From Planomicrobium soli (GTDB taxonomy: Bacteria > Bacillota > Bacilli > Bacillales_A > Planococcaceae), in NCBI RefSeq assembly GCF_003014655.1, contig NZ_PYAT01000009.1:62001-126000 (forward strand): 64,000 nucleotides of DNA, in the 5' to 3' direction. Below the pieces are notes generated by a model that worked only from the letters and a program-made list of their open reading frames with translations, was not told where the DNA came from and made no database searches. Each line of letters opens with the position of its first letter. The stretch's first letter is position 1. Positions 35,326-44,561 of the stretch are shown one piece after another. Both the position numbers and the translations under genes were made by a program.

Positions 35326-35856
35326 TCAGGTCCATAAGCGGTTTATTTTTTTGTTTTCTCCAGTTATTTTCACTTCGTAAACATCCGGATTTGAAAGTTT
35401 CATCCACTCTTCAAAACCGAAATCAATATCAATCTGCTTGAGCAAAAGACCCATCATATTTCCATGCGTCACTAAAATGCACTGATCGGGTGCAGTTTCC
35501 AGTACAGCCGCTCCTCTTTGCATCGCTTCTTTCCCAGATTCTCCATCTGCTAGTTTCAAGTCCAGATTTCCAAACGATTCTTCAAGCCGTTCCAGCCAAT
35601 CTGGTAAATCCTGCGTGCTTAAAACTCTCTCGGCTAGACGGTCGTCAATCTCTACGGGCATTTCCAAATATTCCGCTAAAGGCTCGACTGATTGAACTGC
35701 CCGAACGAATGGGCTTGAAATAATGTGGTGAATTTCTCTTCCCGTAAAAAAACGGACCAAAGCATGTGCCTGTTCCTTTCCTTCTTTGGTCAAAGGTGCA
35801 TCTGGCGACTGCCCAGTAGCCTTGCAATGCCGGACCAAATATACAGTTTTCTCCAT
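35326..35856 (-). CDS. histidine phosphatase family protein with RHC motif
   Basis: This 176-residue protein of the phosphoglycerate-mutase-like branch 1 has the catalytic histidine in LVRHCKATGQ. The usual glycine of RHG is a cysteine here. The second histidine is in ILVTHGNMMGLLL and the arginine in SSPFVRAVQSVEPLAEY. It probably hydrolyses a small phosphate ester, but the substrate is unknown. The gene is monocistronic. The 280-bp region between it and the rib terminator is AT-rich and shows nothing else certain. Confidence 0.87.
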   Translation of the reverse strand: MEKTVYLVRHCKATGQSPDAPLTKEGKEQAHALVRFFTGREIHHIISSPFVRAVQSVEPLAEYLEMPVEIDDRLAERVLSTQDLPDWLERLEESFGNLDLKLADGESGKEAMQRGAAVLETAPDQCILVTHGNMMGLLLKQIDIDFGFEEWMKLSNPDVYEVKITGENKKINRLWT

Positions 35857-36138
35857 ATCACATTCTCCTATTTTTCAATATTTCGATTCCCTAAGGTTAA
35901 GTTCCCGGTAAATCTTTATCTAAACCTGCAACCTTTTACGCATGTAACATAATAACATCTCTAACTTTAGTATACCCTTTCTGTGCCAATTCTTCATTCA
36001 AGTAAGCTATAGCTTGGGTTGAAAAAGCAGATTTTATCTAAGGCACAGCACTAAAAGTGTTCCAAGCCGCTTGCAGCATTCGTATGTACATAATTTCCCG
36101 TCACAATTCCTTTTCCCCTATCTCAGTCTTTTTAAGCA

Positions 36139-36167
36139 AAAAAAGCCGGCGCAATAAATGCGCCGGC
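36139..36167 (-). terminator. terminator of the rib operon
   Basis: The 9-bp stem GCCGGCGCA/TGCGCCGGC with a 5-base loop is followed on the minus strand by seven T. Confidence 0.88.
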
Positions 36168-36178
36168 CTCGTTTGTAA

Positions 36179-36643
36179 TTATAGTTTTTTCATCAAGTTA
36201 GCCATTTCAATTGCGCCTGCTGCAGACTCCCAGCCTTTATTGCCCGCTTTTGTGCCCGCGCGTTCGATTGCCTGCTCGATCGAGTCAGTTGTCAATACGC
36301 CGAAAATAACTGGAATGTTTGCTTGGTCCATTGCTCTCGATACTCCTTTAGCTACTTCGCTGCAGACATAATCGAAGTGAGGAGTCGCGCCGCGAATAAC
36401 AGTGCCAAGTGTAATGACTGCATCGTAATTGCCGCTCATGGCCATTTTCTTTGCTACAAGCGGAATTTCGAATGCGCCAGGAACCCAAGCGATTGAAACG
36501 TTTTCTGCTTCTACGCCGTGGCGTTTCAATGCATCTTCTGCTCCGCCTAACAATTTGCTTGTGATAAATTCGTTGAAACGTCCTACTACGATACCGATCC
36601 GCAGACCTTCACCATTTAAATATCCTTCATATAAAACTGCCAT
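36179..36643 (-). CDS. ribH: 6,7-dimethyl-8-ribityllumazine synthase
   Basis: This 154-residue protein condenses 5-amino-6-ribitylaminouracil with dihydroxybutanone phosphate. The motifs [21 protein letters not shown] and [15 protein letters not shown], with the catalytic histidine in the last, are clear. It is the last gene of the rib operon, 13 bp after ribBA, and is followed by a terminator. Length and motifs are normal; it probably forms the usual icosahedral shell. Confidence 0.97.
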   Translation of the reverse strand: MAVLYEGYLNGEGLRIGIVVGRFNEFITSKLLGGAEDALKRHGVEAENVSIAWVPGAFEIPLVAKKMAMSGNYDAVITLGTVIRGATPHFDYVCSEVAKGVSRAMDQANIPVIFGVLTTDSIEQAIERAGTKAGNKGWESAAGAIEMANLMKKL

Positions 36644-36656
36644 AATCCATTCTCCT

Positions 36657-37850
36657 TTAAAAGTTCAGCATGTGGCCGAGCTTTGATTTTTTAGTTTTCA
36701 TATAGGCTTCATTTTCTTCTTTTGTCGGCATTTCAATCGGCAGCCGCTCAACCACTTCCAGGCCATAACCGCCGATTCCAGCAATTTTGCGTGGATTGTT
36801 GGTCAACAGCTTCATCTTTTTCACGCCAAGGTCCCGCAAAATCTGTGCACCGATTCCATAATCGCGCAGGTCATCGGCAAAACCAAGTTTCTGATTGGCT
36901 TCCACCGTATCATAACCCTGTGCTTGAAGTTCATAAGCTTTCAGCTTGTTTATCAAGCCTATCCCCCGGCCTTCTTGACGCATATAAAGCAAGATGCCGG
37001 AACCGGCTTCATTTATTTGCTTGAGGGCCGCGTGCAATTGAGGTCCGCAATCGCATTTATTAGAGCCGAAAACATCTCCAGTCAAACATTCGGAATGGAC
37101 TCGGATCAGTACGGCTTTTTCCGGATCAATATCCCCTTTTACAAGGGCAACATGGTCTTGGCCAGTCAGCACTTCCGTATAGCCAACCGCACGGAATACG
37201 CCATATTCAGTCGGCAGATCCACTTCTACTTCCTTTTTGATGAGCTTTTCATTTTTTTGTTTATAAGATATCAAATCCTGAATCGTCAAGATGCCTAGGC
37301 CCAGCCGTTCGGCCACTTTTTGCAAGTCATCGACACGGGCCATCGTTCCATCTGCATTCATGATTTCACAAATGACTCCCGCCGGGGCAGATCCAGCAAG
37401 CTTAGCCAAATCGACTGCAGCTTCTGTATGACCAGCGCGGCGCAGTACTCCTCCTGCTTTTGCAATTAACGGAAATACATGGCCAGGCCGTTTGAAATCT
37501 GACGCTTTGGAATTTGGGTCGATCATACTTTTGATTGTATGCGAACGCTCAAATGCGCTGATGCCTGTCGTTGAATCTTTATGATCAACACTGATTGTAA
37601 AGGCAGTACCATATTCATCTGTGTTGTTGTCGGTCATCAAACCGATTTTCAAACGGGATGCAATGGTTTCATCGACAGGAACACAAATAAGCCCTCTTCC
37701 TTCTGTTGCCATCAAATTGACCACTTCAGGCGTGGTAAATTCTGCTAACGCGACAAAATCTCCTTCGTTCTCACGATTTTCATCATCAATAACAATAACG
37801 GCTTTGCCGTTTTTCAAATCGCGGACAGCTTCTTCCACTGTATAGAACAT
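36657..37850 (-). CDS. ribBA: bifunctional DHBP synthase/GTP cyclohydrolase II
   Basis: This 397-residue fusion has an N-terminal RibB part (about 1-200) with [15 protein letters not shown] and [11 protein letters not shown]. The C-terminal RibA part shows the zinc-binding [15 protein letters not shown] and the GTP segment [11 protein letters not shown]. It makes both riboflavin precursors. GGAGG lies 8 bases before the ATG at 37850; an in-frame TTG five codons earlier overlaps that site. It lies between ribE and ribH in the operon controlled by the FMN riboswitch. Confidence 0.97.
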   Translation of the reverse strand: MFYTVEEAVRDLKNGKAVIVIDDENRENEGDFVALAEFTTPEVVNLMATEGRGLICVPVDETIASRLKIGLMTDNNTDEYGTAFTISVDHKDSTTGISAFERSHTIKSMIDPNSKASDFKRPGHVFPLIAKAGGVLRRAGHTEAAVDLAKLAGSAPAGVICEIMNADGTMARVDDLQKVAERLGLGILTIQDLISYKQKNEKLIKKEVEVDLPTEYGVFRAVGYTEVLTGQDHVALVKGDIDPEKAVLIRVHSECLTGDVFGSNKCDCGPQLHAALKQINEAGSGILLYMRQEGRGIGLINKLKAYELQAQGYDTVEANQKLGFADDLRDYGIGAQILRDLGVKKMKLLTNNPRKIAGIGGYGLEVVERLPIEMPTKEENEAYMKTKKSKLGHMLNF

Positions 37851-37865
37851 ATACAACGCCTCCAA

Positions 37866-38495
37866 TTAAAATCCATGTTCCGAAAGCCAGTTTTTGGTCA
37901 TTTTCGGTTCTGCTGTCTGAATGCGTTCTGTATACTTTGCAAGCAAATCGCATTCAATGTTGACGCGTGAGCCAATCCCTTTTTCTCCCAGGAGAGAATC
38001 TTGCTGAGTGGTTGGAATTAGTGAGATCGTCACTGTATTATGTCCAACTCCAAAAACGGTGAGCGATGTTCCATCAACAGCGATTGAACCTTTCAGCATC
38101 ATATATTTCATAAGATGAGGCTCCAGTTCGATTGTTTTGGTGATGGCATTTGCCTCTTTTTTCTCGGCGCGGATGACGCCGACGCCATCAATATGGCCAC
38201 TGACAAAATGGCCGCCAAATCGGCCATTCGCCGGCATAGCCCGTTCCAAATTAACACGGGAACCGTTTTTTAATCCGGCCATTGTAGATGACTTAACTGT
38301 CTCAGGTATAACGTCTACAGTGAAGGTATTGCCGGTAAACGTCGATACCGTTAAACAGACGCCATTAATGGAGATGCTATCTCCCCGCTTCACGTCTTCC
38401 AGAACAACTGAGCAGGCGACAGTTAACTCCATAGCCTGAGGTTTTGCACGGACAGCGGTAATTTTCCCGACTTCTTCAACAATTCCCGTAAACAT
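37866..38495 (-). CDS. ribE: riboflavin synthase alpha subunit
   Basis: This 209-residue protein consists of two similar barrels, with MFTGIVEEVG at the start, SISINGVCLTV in the first half and GSIAVDGTSLTV in the second. It dismutates two dimethyl-ribityllumazines to riboflavin. GAAGGAGG precedes the ATG at 38495. It is the first gene after the FMN riboswitch; in Bacillus ribD would come first, but no ribD is found here. Confidence 0.96.
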   Translation of the reverse strand: MFTGIVEEVGKITAVRAKPQAMELTVACSVVLEDVKRGDSISINGVCLTVSTFTGNTFTVDVIPETVKSSTMAGLKNGSRVNLERAMPANGRFGGHFVSGHIDGVGVIRAEKKEANAITKTIELEPHLMKYMMLKGSIAVDGTSLTVFGVGHNTVTISLIPTTQQDSLLGEKGIGSRVNIECDLLAKYTERIQTAEPKMTKNWLSEHGF

Positions 38496-38803
38496 GCATG
38501 GGCCTCCTTCATAATTGCGGTAGAACAATAGCAACCTTTCGGCAGACGAATGCCTTGCACAAAATAAAAAAAATCAATTAAGGTACTAAGAATGCCAGGT
38601 TTTCAAGAATGAAATATTTCCACCAAGGGGCGTTGGATGGTGGATAAAGGATGGGTGCGCTGTATTGATATCGCTTAAATAAAATCGTTAAAAGGGCAGT
38701 GGCAAGGATTTCGCCTATGTCTCAAAGAGACGGCTTCCTCTTCTGCAGAAAACGACCGCTATAATGGCAGCCATTGAGGATAACGGCCGCGCTGCGCACG
38801 ATA

Positions 38804-38832
38804 TAAAAAGTAAGCAATTGCTTCAATCGCTT
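38804..38832 (-). terminator. terminator in the FMN riboswitch expression platform
   Basis: On the minus strand AAGCGATTG pairs with CAATTGCTT (one G-T pair) around AAG and is followed by a short T run. It sits just after the aptamer and can end transcription when FMN is bound. Confidence 0.7.
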
Positions 38833-38904
38833 TTTTTGTATGCAAAAATCCCCTTTTCGGTTTTCAAGCCGGAAAGAACGCATGCTGACAAATCTCACTC
38901 CAAA

Positions 38905-39063
38905 TTCTTCTCCCATCCAGACTTTAACTGTCGGTGCCGGATTTACACCAGCTCCACCGGCTCCGAGAAGCAGCATACATACGTATGCAACTTTCAGAGA
39001 CGGGTCACGGACTTACAGTTTCCTGCTCACCGCCGGTAAGGAATTTCACCTTGCCCCGAAGAA
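38905..39063 (-). promoter_or_regulatory. FMN riboswitch (RFN element)
   Basis: The minus strand shows the conserved RFN blocks in order: GGGGCAAGGTGAAATTCCTT, ACCGGCGGT, a GTCCGTGACCC segment, CCGGTGGAGC...GTAAATCCGGCACCGAC and GATGGGAGAAGAA. FMN binding should shut off the rib genes. A 400-bp leader lies between it and ribE. It holds a terminator at 38804-38832 but no ribD and no other gene I can support. Confidence 0.96.
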
Positions 39064-39152
39064 TTTGATTCGATTTATTGTCCATTCCATAGTAGCATAA
39101 AAAGAAAAGCAATTCTCCTAATTTAAACGTTTGATGAAATGGAGGCATTTAC

Positions 39153-39479
39153 GTGGCACACAATTCAGTAATAAAAGGCATAGAAGTTGATACAGAAACC
39201 CGCTGCATCCATTATCACTCAGAAATTGACCGGATCGCAATCAAGTTTTTCTGCTGCGGCATTTATTATCCCTGCTATGAATGCCATGAAGCTGTTGGCT
39301 GCGGGACAAACAAGGTTTGGCCAAAAGAACAGTTTGATGAAAAGGCGGTTTTATGCGGCGCTTGCGGCCATGAACTGACTGTAAATGAATATTTGGAGTG
39401 TGCATCCACTTGCTCCGCCTGTTCAGCTTCTTTCAATCCTGGGTGCAGCTTGCATAAGCATTTGTATTTCGAACAATAA
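39153..39479 (+). CDS. CHY-type zinc finger protein
   Basis: This 108-residue protein is full of paired Cys and His residues. It has CIHYHSE at the start, FCCGIYYPCYECHEA, LCGACGHELT, and CSACSASFNPGCSLHKHLY, the CHY zinc-finger pattern. It resembles the stand-alone bacterial form and the Hot13 helper of mitochondria. The GTG start at 39153 has GGAGG 7 bases upstream. It diverges from the rib operon and ends at a shared terminator. The role is not known. Confidence 0.9.
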   Translation: MAHNSVIKGIEVDTETRCIHYHSEIDRIAIKFFCCGIYYPCYECHEAVGCGTNKVWPKEQFDEKAVLCGACGHELTVNEYLECASTCSACSASFNPGCSLHKHLYFEQ

Positions 39480-39483
39480 ATAA

Positions 39484-39503
39484 AAAAGAGCCTTCGGCTC
39501 TTT
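39484..39503. terminator. terminator between CHY protein and GNAT genes
   Basis: The stem AAAGAGCC/GGCTCTTT with a 3-base loop has T residues on both sides and serves convergent genes. Confidence 0.8.
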
Positions 39504-39982
39504 TAATCGATGCGCATGCACATAACTATCTGCTCGCCTTTCGGACGCATCAAGCGGCGGCCGGTGTCTTCAAAACCCGCCCGTTTGTACACATGCTGGG
39601 CAGCTATATTATTCGCATTGACGCCCAACACCACTTCATTGAATGCCGGGTATTCTTCCTTGATGAATTTAGGAAGCGCGTAAATCGAACCCGTTGCAAT
39701 GCCCCGCCCCTGGAATTTCGGATTCACTGAATAGGCTCGCAACAACATCGCTTTTGGATTATTCGAATAAAGTTTCCGGTCTTCCGATTCGTCCAGTTCG
39801 AAAAATCCGGCCACTTCATCACCGGCGTGAATAACCACCAAATGCTTTAATGGATTTTCAGCGTCCCGCTGAATAATATCTTGAGGCAGGCCTGTAAATT
39901 GCAATTGGTCGGAAGGCAAATCGTATTTGACTGAAACTTTTGAAGTGTAGGCACGAAGGGAAACGTCTTTTTTATGGATCAT
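39503..39982 (-). CDS. GNAT-family N-acetyltransferase
   Basis: This 159-residue protein has the acetyl-CoA motif A in LLRAYSVNPKFQGRGIATGS and the motif B region VNANNIAAQHVYKRAGFED. The substrate is not predictable. The ATG at 39982 has AAGGAG upstream. It is the last gene of a three-gene unit with the Nudix hydrolase and the metallophosphoesterase, with gaps of 13 bp each. Confidence 0.87.
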   Translation of the reverse strand: MIHKKDVSLRAYTSKVSVKYDLPSDQLQFTGLPQDIIQRDAENPLKHLVVIHAGDEVAGFFELDESEDRKLYSNNPKAMLLRAYSVNPKFQGRGIATGSIYALPKFIKEEYPAFNEVVLGVNANNIAAQHVYKRAGFEDTGRRLMRPKGEQIVMCMRID

Positions 39983-39995
39983 GTCACTAGTCTCC

Positions 39996-40466
39996 TTATT
40001 TGTTTGAAACAATCAAGTGCTGAGTCTCTTTTGGCAATTCTATTAACGCTTTACGCAAAAACTCTGGATAGAGAGCGACATTGCAAATTTCCGGTACTGG
40101 AACCCATTGGTAGATCAACCGATCGCCTTCAGGCCCGAAAAATGGCGCAGTCTGGTAAAATGATGGAGGCTCGACTCCCCGTATCAAGTAATAAAATCCA
40201 ATCTCATGAAAATTTTTACCTGCGTACGAGAAGAAGTTTTCTACTGACCAAAGCAGCCGTTCGATTTCAATTACAACATCCAGCTCCTCTTTCATTTCCC
40301 GCACGAGACACGATTTAGAATCTTCAAGCATGCGTGCGCGGCCTCCCGGCAACGCCCAATGGCTATCATTTGCCTGTTTATGAAGCAAGACATAACCATT
40401 TTCCACCCAAATCCCGGCCACACGATAATTAAACACATTGTCTTTCAATGTAAATGTTGTGTCCAT
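39996..40466 (-). CDS. Nudix hydrolase
   Basis: This 156-residue protein has a complete Nudix box, GRARMLEDSKSCLVREMKEE, continuing LDV, that fits Gx5Ex7REUxEExGU with a relaxed end. It hydrolyses a nucleoside diphosphate linked to another moiety; the substrate is unknown. It lies in the middle of a likely three-gene operon on the minus strand. Confidence 0.88.
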   Translation of the reverse strand: MDTTFTLKDNVFNYRVAGIWVENGYVLLHKQANDSHWALPGGRARMLEDSKSCLVREMKEELDVVIEIERLLWSVENFFSYAGKNFHEIGFYYLIRGVEPPSFYQTAPFFGPEGDRLIYQWVPVPEICNVALYPEFLRKALIELPKETQHLIVSNK

Positions 40467-40479
40467 TCAACAGCACATC

Positions 40480-41304
40480 CTATTCTTTTTCTAAAGTCAC
40501 GACAACGATTTCAGGCAAATTGAACACCCGCAATGGGAAACCGCTGTTTCCCAATCCTCTGCTCAGAACAAGTTGCGTTCCCTGTTTCTTAAAAACGCCT
40601 TTGGTCATTTCCGGAAACCATCCTTGTCCTGGTGCAAGTACTCCGCCAATTCCAGGAATCCGGATTTGTCCGCCGTGGGCATGCCCAGAAAAAACAACAT
40701 CAATCGCGTCTTCAACATAAACATTGAACACTTCCGGCCGGTGCGACAACATCAGCGTGAACGCATCCGTCAATTCCGCTTCCTCAATCGCTTGCCGAAT
40801 ATAATCTTCTTCTAAAAGTGTATTGCTGAGAAGCGGATCGTTTAGACCGGCGATCTGAATAACATCCCCATCCTGTTCCCATTCAATTGTTTCATTCATC
40901 AGAACAATAACCCCTCTTTTTTCAAGGGCTTCTGTAATTTGGCTGATTTCATTTGTAGCCACTTCGTGATTTCCGATCACAAAATACACTGTACTCATTT
41001 TTACCAAAGCTTCTACTAGTGTCAGACTCTCTTGCAAATCATAACGATTGCTGTCCACCAAATCCCCAGTCAGAAAAATCGCATCCGGCTTAGCGGCCTT
41101 CACTTTCTTAATAAGAAAAGATTGGTTTTTGCCAAAAGTAGCATTGTGCAAATCTGAAATTTGGACGATTTTCGTCCCTTCGAATGCTTCAGGCAACTTA
41201 TCTGAAGCTACCGTATATTCAGTGGTTTGAACCCACTTATTGTTTACCCATACAAAGCCACATGCAAATATAACAAGCGCAAGCAGGAGTATTAGTTTTT
41301 TCAT
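40480..41304 (-). CDS. membrane-anchored metallophosphoesterase (YkuE/YaeI-like)
   Basis: This 274-residue protein has an N-terminal membrane helix (residues 1-18). The calcineurin-type metal motifs follow: QISDLHN, FLTGDLVDSN, FVIGNHE, LSHRPE and FSGHAHGGQIRIP. It is probably turned outward. Relatives act on UDP-sugar lipids or other phosphoesters in the envelope. It is the first gene of the unit with the Nudix and GNAT genes. Confidence 0.88.
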   Translation of the reverse strand: MKKLILLLALVIFACGFVWVNNKWVQTTEYTVASDKLPEAFEGTKIVQISDLHNATFGKNQSFLIKKVKAAKPDAIFLTGDLVDSNRYDLQESLTLVEALVKMSTVYFVIGNHEVATNEISQITEALEKRGVIVLMNETIEWEQDGDVIQIAGLNDPLLSNTLLEEDYIRQAIEEAELTDAFTLMLSHRPEVFNVYVEDAIDVVFSGHAHGGQIRIPGIGGVLAPGQGWFPEMTKGVFKKQGTQLVLSRGLGNSGFPLRVFNLPEIVVVTLEKE

Positions 41305-41398
41305 AAAGTCTGCTCCTGTTCCTCAAAAAATTTTCTATCTAGTATTTCGTTATAAGACAACAAAATTACCGGCTTTTCTATTTTACCAGTATTGAACA

Positions 41399-41428
41399 AA
41401 AAAAGAAGCGGCCAAGAAATTGGCCCCC
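41399..41428 (-). terminator. terminator after the MgtC-like gene
   Basis: The stem GGCCAA/TTGGCC with a 4-base loop is followed on the minus strand by a T run. Confidence 0.7.
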
Positions 41429-41478
41429 TTCTATCGCATTACAAATATTTTTATAACAGCGTTAAAACTTAAGAGTGG

Positions 41479-42174
41479 CTAAATTATGACTTTATGAACA
41501 GCTTTGAAGTTCCAGAGATTTTTAACCAATTCAGTTTCTTTTTGGACATTTCCTCCTTTTACAGTGAAAATATATTTCGAAACGTTCTTTTCGCTATAAA
41601 CGCCTTCGTTGTCGATTTCGAATCTTAAAATCTCTAATTGGTTTTCCTCAAAAATTTTAGTGATAATTGCAAAGCTGTCATCCCGGTCTTCTGCAATCAC
41701 TACTACAATTTTCTGGTTTCCAATCGCCAAATATTTTCGTTCAAGTTTTTCAAGAAAGTGCAGCGTCACCAGCACAATTGCTGTAGTCAAAACTGCTACA
41801 AAATACATATCAATGCCTACAACCAAGCCAATGCCGGCAGCTACCCAAATGGATGCTGCCGTTGTTAATCCTTTTACCGACCCTCTTTGGACGATGATGG
41901 TTCCTGCTCCTAGAAATCCGATTCCGCTTATAACATAGGAAGGAATTCGTCCTGGGTCGAAGCGGATGGCATCACTGCCCATACTCAAAAACAAATCAAA
42001 TCCTGTCACTGATAAAATCATCATCAGGCAAGAGCCTGTTCCAACAAGAACATGTGTCCGGAGTCCAGCCGGCTGCTGTTTAGATTCTCTTTCAATCCCG
42101 ATCAAACCGCTTAATACCGCAGTCAACAACAAGCGAATAATGATGTCGATATAGTCTTCGGGTACAAAGCCCAT
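41479..42174 (-). CDS. MgtC/SapB-family membrane protein
   Basis: This 231-residue protein has about five membrane helices in the first 140 residues, with the family signature SGLIGIERESKQQPAGLRTHVLVG, and a C-terminal soluble ACT-like domain (from about residue 150). It is thought to affect magnesium homeostasis or the ATP synthase. The ATG at 42174 has GGGAGG 8 bases upstream. It lies 94 bp after msrA on the same strand. Confidence 0.9.
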   Translation of the reverse strand: MGFVPEDYIDIIIRLLLTAVLSGLIGIERESKQQPAGLRTHVLVGTGSCLMMILSVTGFDLFLSMGSDAIRFDPGRIPSYVISGIGFLGAGTIIVQRGSVKGLTTAASIWVAAGIGLVVGIDMYFVAVLTTAIVLVTLHFLEKLERKYLAIGNQKIVVVIAEDRDDSFAIITKIFEENQLEILRFEIDNEGVYSEKNVSKYIFTVKGGNVQKETELVKNLWNFKAVHKVII

Positions 42175-42268
42175 GCTGTTTTCCTCCCGGTTTTTCTTCA
42201 ACGCTTGCCAACAGTTTACCCATAAAACCCGTTATCTAGCCTGCCATTTCAAGTTCCGGCAACTCGTT

Positions 42269-42949
42269 TCACCATTTTATCCGAAATAAAACTTCAATCA
42301 GAAATTGCCTATGCTGTTCATCAATCGGCCAGCCGGCTATTTCCTCCTTTAGTTCTTCTCTTGTTCCATAGCCTTTGACAAAGCCGTTCAGCCGCGCAGC
42401 AAAAGTGGAATTGACCAGAAGGTTTGCTGTCGGATACAAATCTTCAAGTTGATCCAATGCTTTAGGATAACGTTTCAAGTAATATTTCTGATGGCGCTCC
42501 TCAGCCAAGGTGAAGCTGGTGAAAGGGGCTATATCGGTTTCGATTGTTTCCCCCAGTTCTTTTTCCATCTGTTTTTTAATCTTGTCTATCGCTGCTTTTT
42601 GTCGGCTGTTGTGGTAGCGCAGCAATGATATATATTGGCGCCCTTTGTAATTATCACGGTTTGGATAGTGGTTTCGCCAGAAATGCAAGAGCATATCTTC
42701 GTAGCTTAAAATGGCGGGATCAAAATCAACTTCCACCGTTTCTGTATGGTCGCCCATATTCCGGTACGTCGGACTCAGAGTTGTGCCACCAGCAAAACCG
42801 ACACGCGTCCGAACAACTCCGGGCAAGCTGCCAAATCGTGCTTCCGGTCCCCAAAAGCAACCCATGCCAAACGTGGCTGTCTCATATTTTTTCGAATGGT
42901 GCTCAATTTTTTGTTCAGCCCATTGAATAGTGAATGGCTCCTCTTCCAT
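42269..42949 (-). CDS. msrA: peptide methionine-S-sulfoxide reductase MsrA
   Basis: This 226-residue enzyme reduces methionine-S-sulfoxide. The catalytic Cys 31 is in the motif GMGCFWGPE, with TRVGFAGGTTLSPTYRNMGDH following. The C-terminal 50 residues (FAARLNGFVKGYGTREEL) extend beyond the minimal domain, as in one Bacillus-type subgroup. No MsrB is next to it. It may share a transcript with the MgtC-like gene. Confidence 0.92.
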   Translation of the reverse strand: MEEEPFTIQWAEQKIEHHSKKYETATFGMGCFWGPEARFGSLPGVVRTRVGFAGGTTLSPTYRNMGDHTETVEVDFDPAILSYEDMLLHFWRNHYPNRDNYKGRQYISLLRYHNSRQKAAIDKIKKQMEKELGETIETDIAPFTSFTLAEERHQKYYLKRYPKALDQLEDLYPTANLLVNSTFAARLNGFVKGYGTREELKEEIAGWPIDEQHRQFLIEVLFRIKW

Positions 42950-43133
42950 ATGTATTCACTCCTCTGCCCACTTTGTTTTAACGTAAAAACCCTTTTTTAT
43001 TTTAGATATTTTCCAACAACTTAATGGTAATATAAAAGTAACGCACGATAATCAAAACTGCACTCGGAACACCCGCTAACTATTGTATACCCTACTTTTA
43101 TTTAGAATTTAACTTAAGGAAAGTAGTGATTGT

Positions 43134-43715
43134 ATGAATAGCCGAAGAAAGGAAATTACCGCCTATTTTGAGTCAATGGACCGCAGCTTTTTTATGGACA
43201 CCAATAAAGAATTTGCCCGCTTGGACCAAGCGTTGCCCATTGGTTACGAGCAGACGATATCCCAGCCTTCACTCGTGTTGGAAATGACACTTGCTTTGGA
43301 TTTGCAAGCCAATTCCAAAGTTTTGGAAATTGGGACCGGCTCAGGATTTCAGACAGCGCTTCTGGCTGAATTTTCACGGACCGTCTACACTGTTGAACGG
43401 ATAGAAGCTTTGCACATCCGGGCAAAAGAGCGGTTGGCGGAAGCTGGTTATGCCAATATTCAATTTAAATTAGCGGATGGCAGTTCGGGTTGGGAAGAAC
43501 ATGCACCATATGACCGAATCATGGTGACCGCCGCCGCTTCAGAAGTTCCGCAAGAACTGGTTGAACAGCTTGGAAATGGCGGGAAAATGATCATTCCGGT
43601 TGGCGGGCCGATGGTACAGGAATTACGGCTCATCGCCAAAGACAGTAATGGCAAACTATCTTCCGAACTATTAAACCAAGTAGTCTTTGTCCGATTAAAA
43701 GGAAAATACGAATAG
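43134..43715 (+). CDS. protein-L-isoaspartate methyltransferase-like protein
   Basis: This 193-residue methyltransferase resembles the Pcm family. It has IGYEQTISQPSLVLEM, the position of the substrate-binding segment, then the AdoMet motif VLEIGTGSGFQTALLAE, and later YDRIMVTAAASEVPQELVEQL. It should use AdoMet to methylate, and so repair, isoaspartate in proteins, but Firmicute homologs are poorly studied. AAGGAAAG precedes the ATG. A bidirectional terminator follows. Confidence 0.87.
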   Translation: MNSRRKEITAYFESMDRSFFMDTNKEFARLDQALPIGYEQTISQPSLVLEMTLALDLQANSKVLEIGTGSGFQTALLAEFSRTVYTVERIEALHIRAKERLAEAGYANIQFKLADGSSGWEEHAPYDRIMVTAAASEVPQELVEQLGNGGKMIIPVGGPMVQELRLIAKDSNGKLSSELLNQVVFVRLKGKYE

Positions 43716-43723
43716 CACATAAA

Positions 43724-43767
43724 GAGACCGTCCTTCAATGCTAAAGACTTTGAAGGCGGCCTTTTTT
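43724..43767. terminator. bidirectional terminator between pcm-like and ctaG genes
   Basis: The stem CCGTCCTTCAA/TTTGAAGGCGG with one mismatch surrounds a 10-base loop and is followed by six T. Confidence 0.75.
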
Positions 43768-44557
43768 AATTAACCTGATTGCCGCATTCTTCTGCCAAGC
43801 GCGGCCGTGACGCTTTATACCATTGATGGCAAAGAATCACGATAAGCATCAAATCGACAGCATCCCCTCCATAATACATTAGCATGCCTCCAGCTTCCGC
43901 TTCTTGCCTTGGAACGCCGGCTGGCGGATGGGCGTAGATATATTTTGACAAAATGCCGTGTCCAGCCAATGCCAGCGTCAGCAGGATGGCGCGGTAAAGA
44001 GGACTGAACCGGTGCGGTACGGGATCGATATAAATGATTGCTGCCGTAAACAAATAGCCGGCTAAAAAAAGATGTGCGTGGATAATAACTCCCACTAATT
44101 GGCTATCGTGCATGGCCTGATACAGATTAGTGGTATACAGCAAATAGAGGCCGCCGATATTGAGGATTACAGCGGTAACCGGATGGCTGAGAAAGAGGAA
44201 AAATCTGCTTTTCAATAGGCGCGTCAAGTTCCGGGCGGAAGCCACGTTTAATGTTCTTAAAAGCAATGTCATTGGAGCTGACAGCACCATCAAGAGCGGA
44301 GCCAGCATACCAAGCAGCAAATGCGCCACCATGTGAGCGACAAAATTTGAATGTGACTGGATTGCCAATGGGCTCGTTAAAGCGAATGCCATACATAAGA
44401 TTCCCATGCTCCATAATGCAGTCCGGTGCCAAGGCCACGCCCGACGCTTTTTATTGGATATAAAAACGCCTGTGACATAAAGGACCCATCCTGTAAGCAG
44501 CAAAATCATATACAAAAGCATAATGGCCGATTGTTCTGCATGTCCGGAATGCTCCAT
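43766..44557 (-). CDS. ctaG: CtaG-type cytochrome c oxidase assembly protein
   Basis: This 263-residue protein has seven predicted helices and matches the caa3-type CtaG family. Conserved histidines lie in NFVAHMVAHLLLGMLAPLL and HAHLFLAGYLFTAAI. CtaG is needed to make active caa3 oxidase. The gene is separated by 4 bp from an upstream DUF2243 gene, a common pairing. No oxidase subunit genes lie in the window. Confidence 0.88.
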   Translation of the reverse strand: MEHSGHAEQSAIMLLYMILLLTGWVLYVTGVFISNKKRRAWPWHRTALWSMGILCMAFALTSPLAIQSHSNFVAHMVAHLLLGMLAPLLMVLSAPMTLLLRTLNVASARNLTRLLKSRFFLFLSHPVTAVILNIGGLYLLYTTNLYQAMHDSQLVGVIIHAHLFLAGYLFTAAIIYIDPVPHRFSPLYRAILLTLALAGHGILSKYIYAHPPAGVPRQEAEAGGMLMYYGGDAVDLMLIVILCHQWYKASRPRLAEECGNQVN

Positions 44558-44561
44558 GCTC

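Noticed and set aside
38535..38900. Degraded ribD between riboswitch and ribE
   Set aside because: Translation of the minus strand showed none of the deaminase or reductase motifs (no HAE or PCxxxGrT), so a remnant cannot be claimed.
38722..38976. 84-codon minus-strand frame in the FMN riboswitch leader
   Set aside because: Its first third is the conserved riboswitch itself and it runs through the terminator; no sign of ribD.
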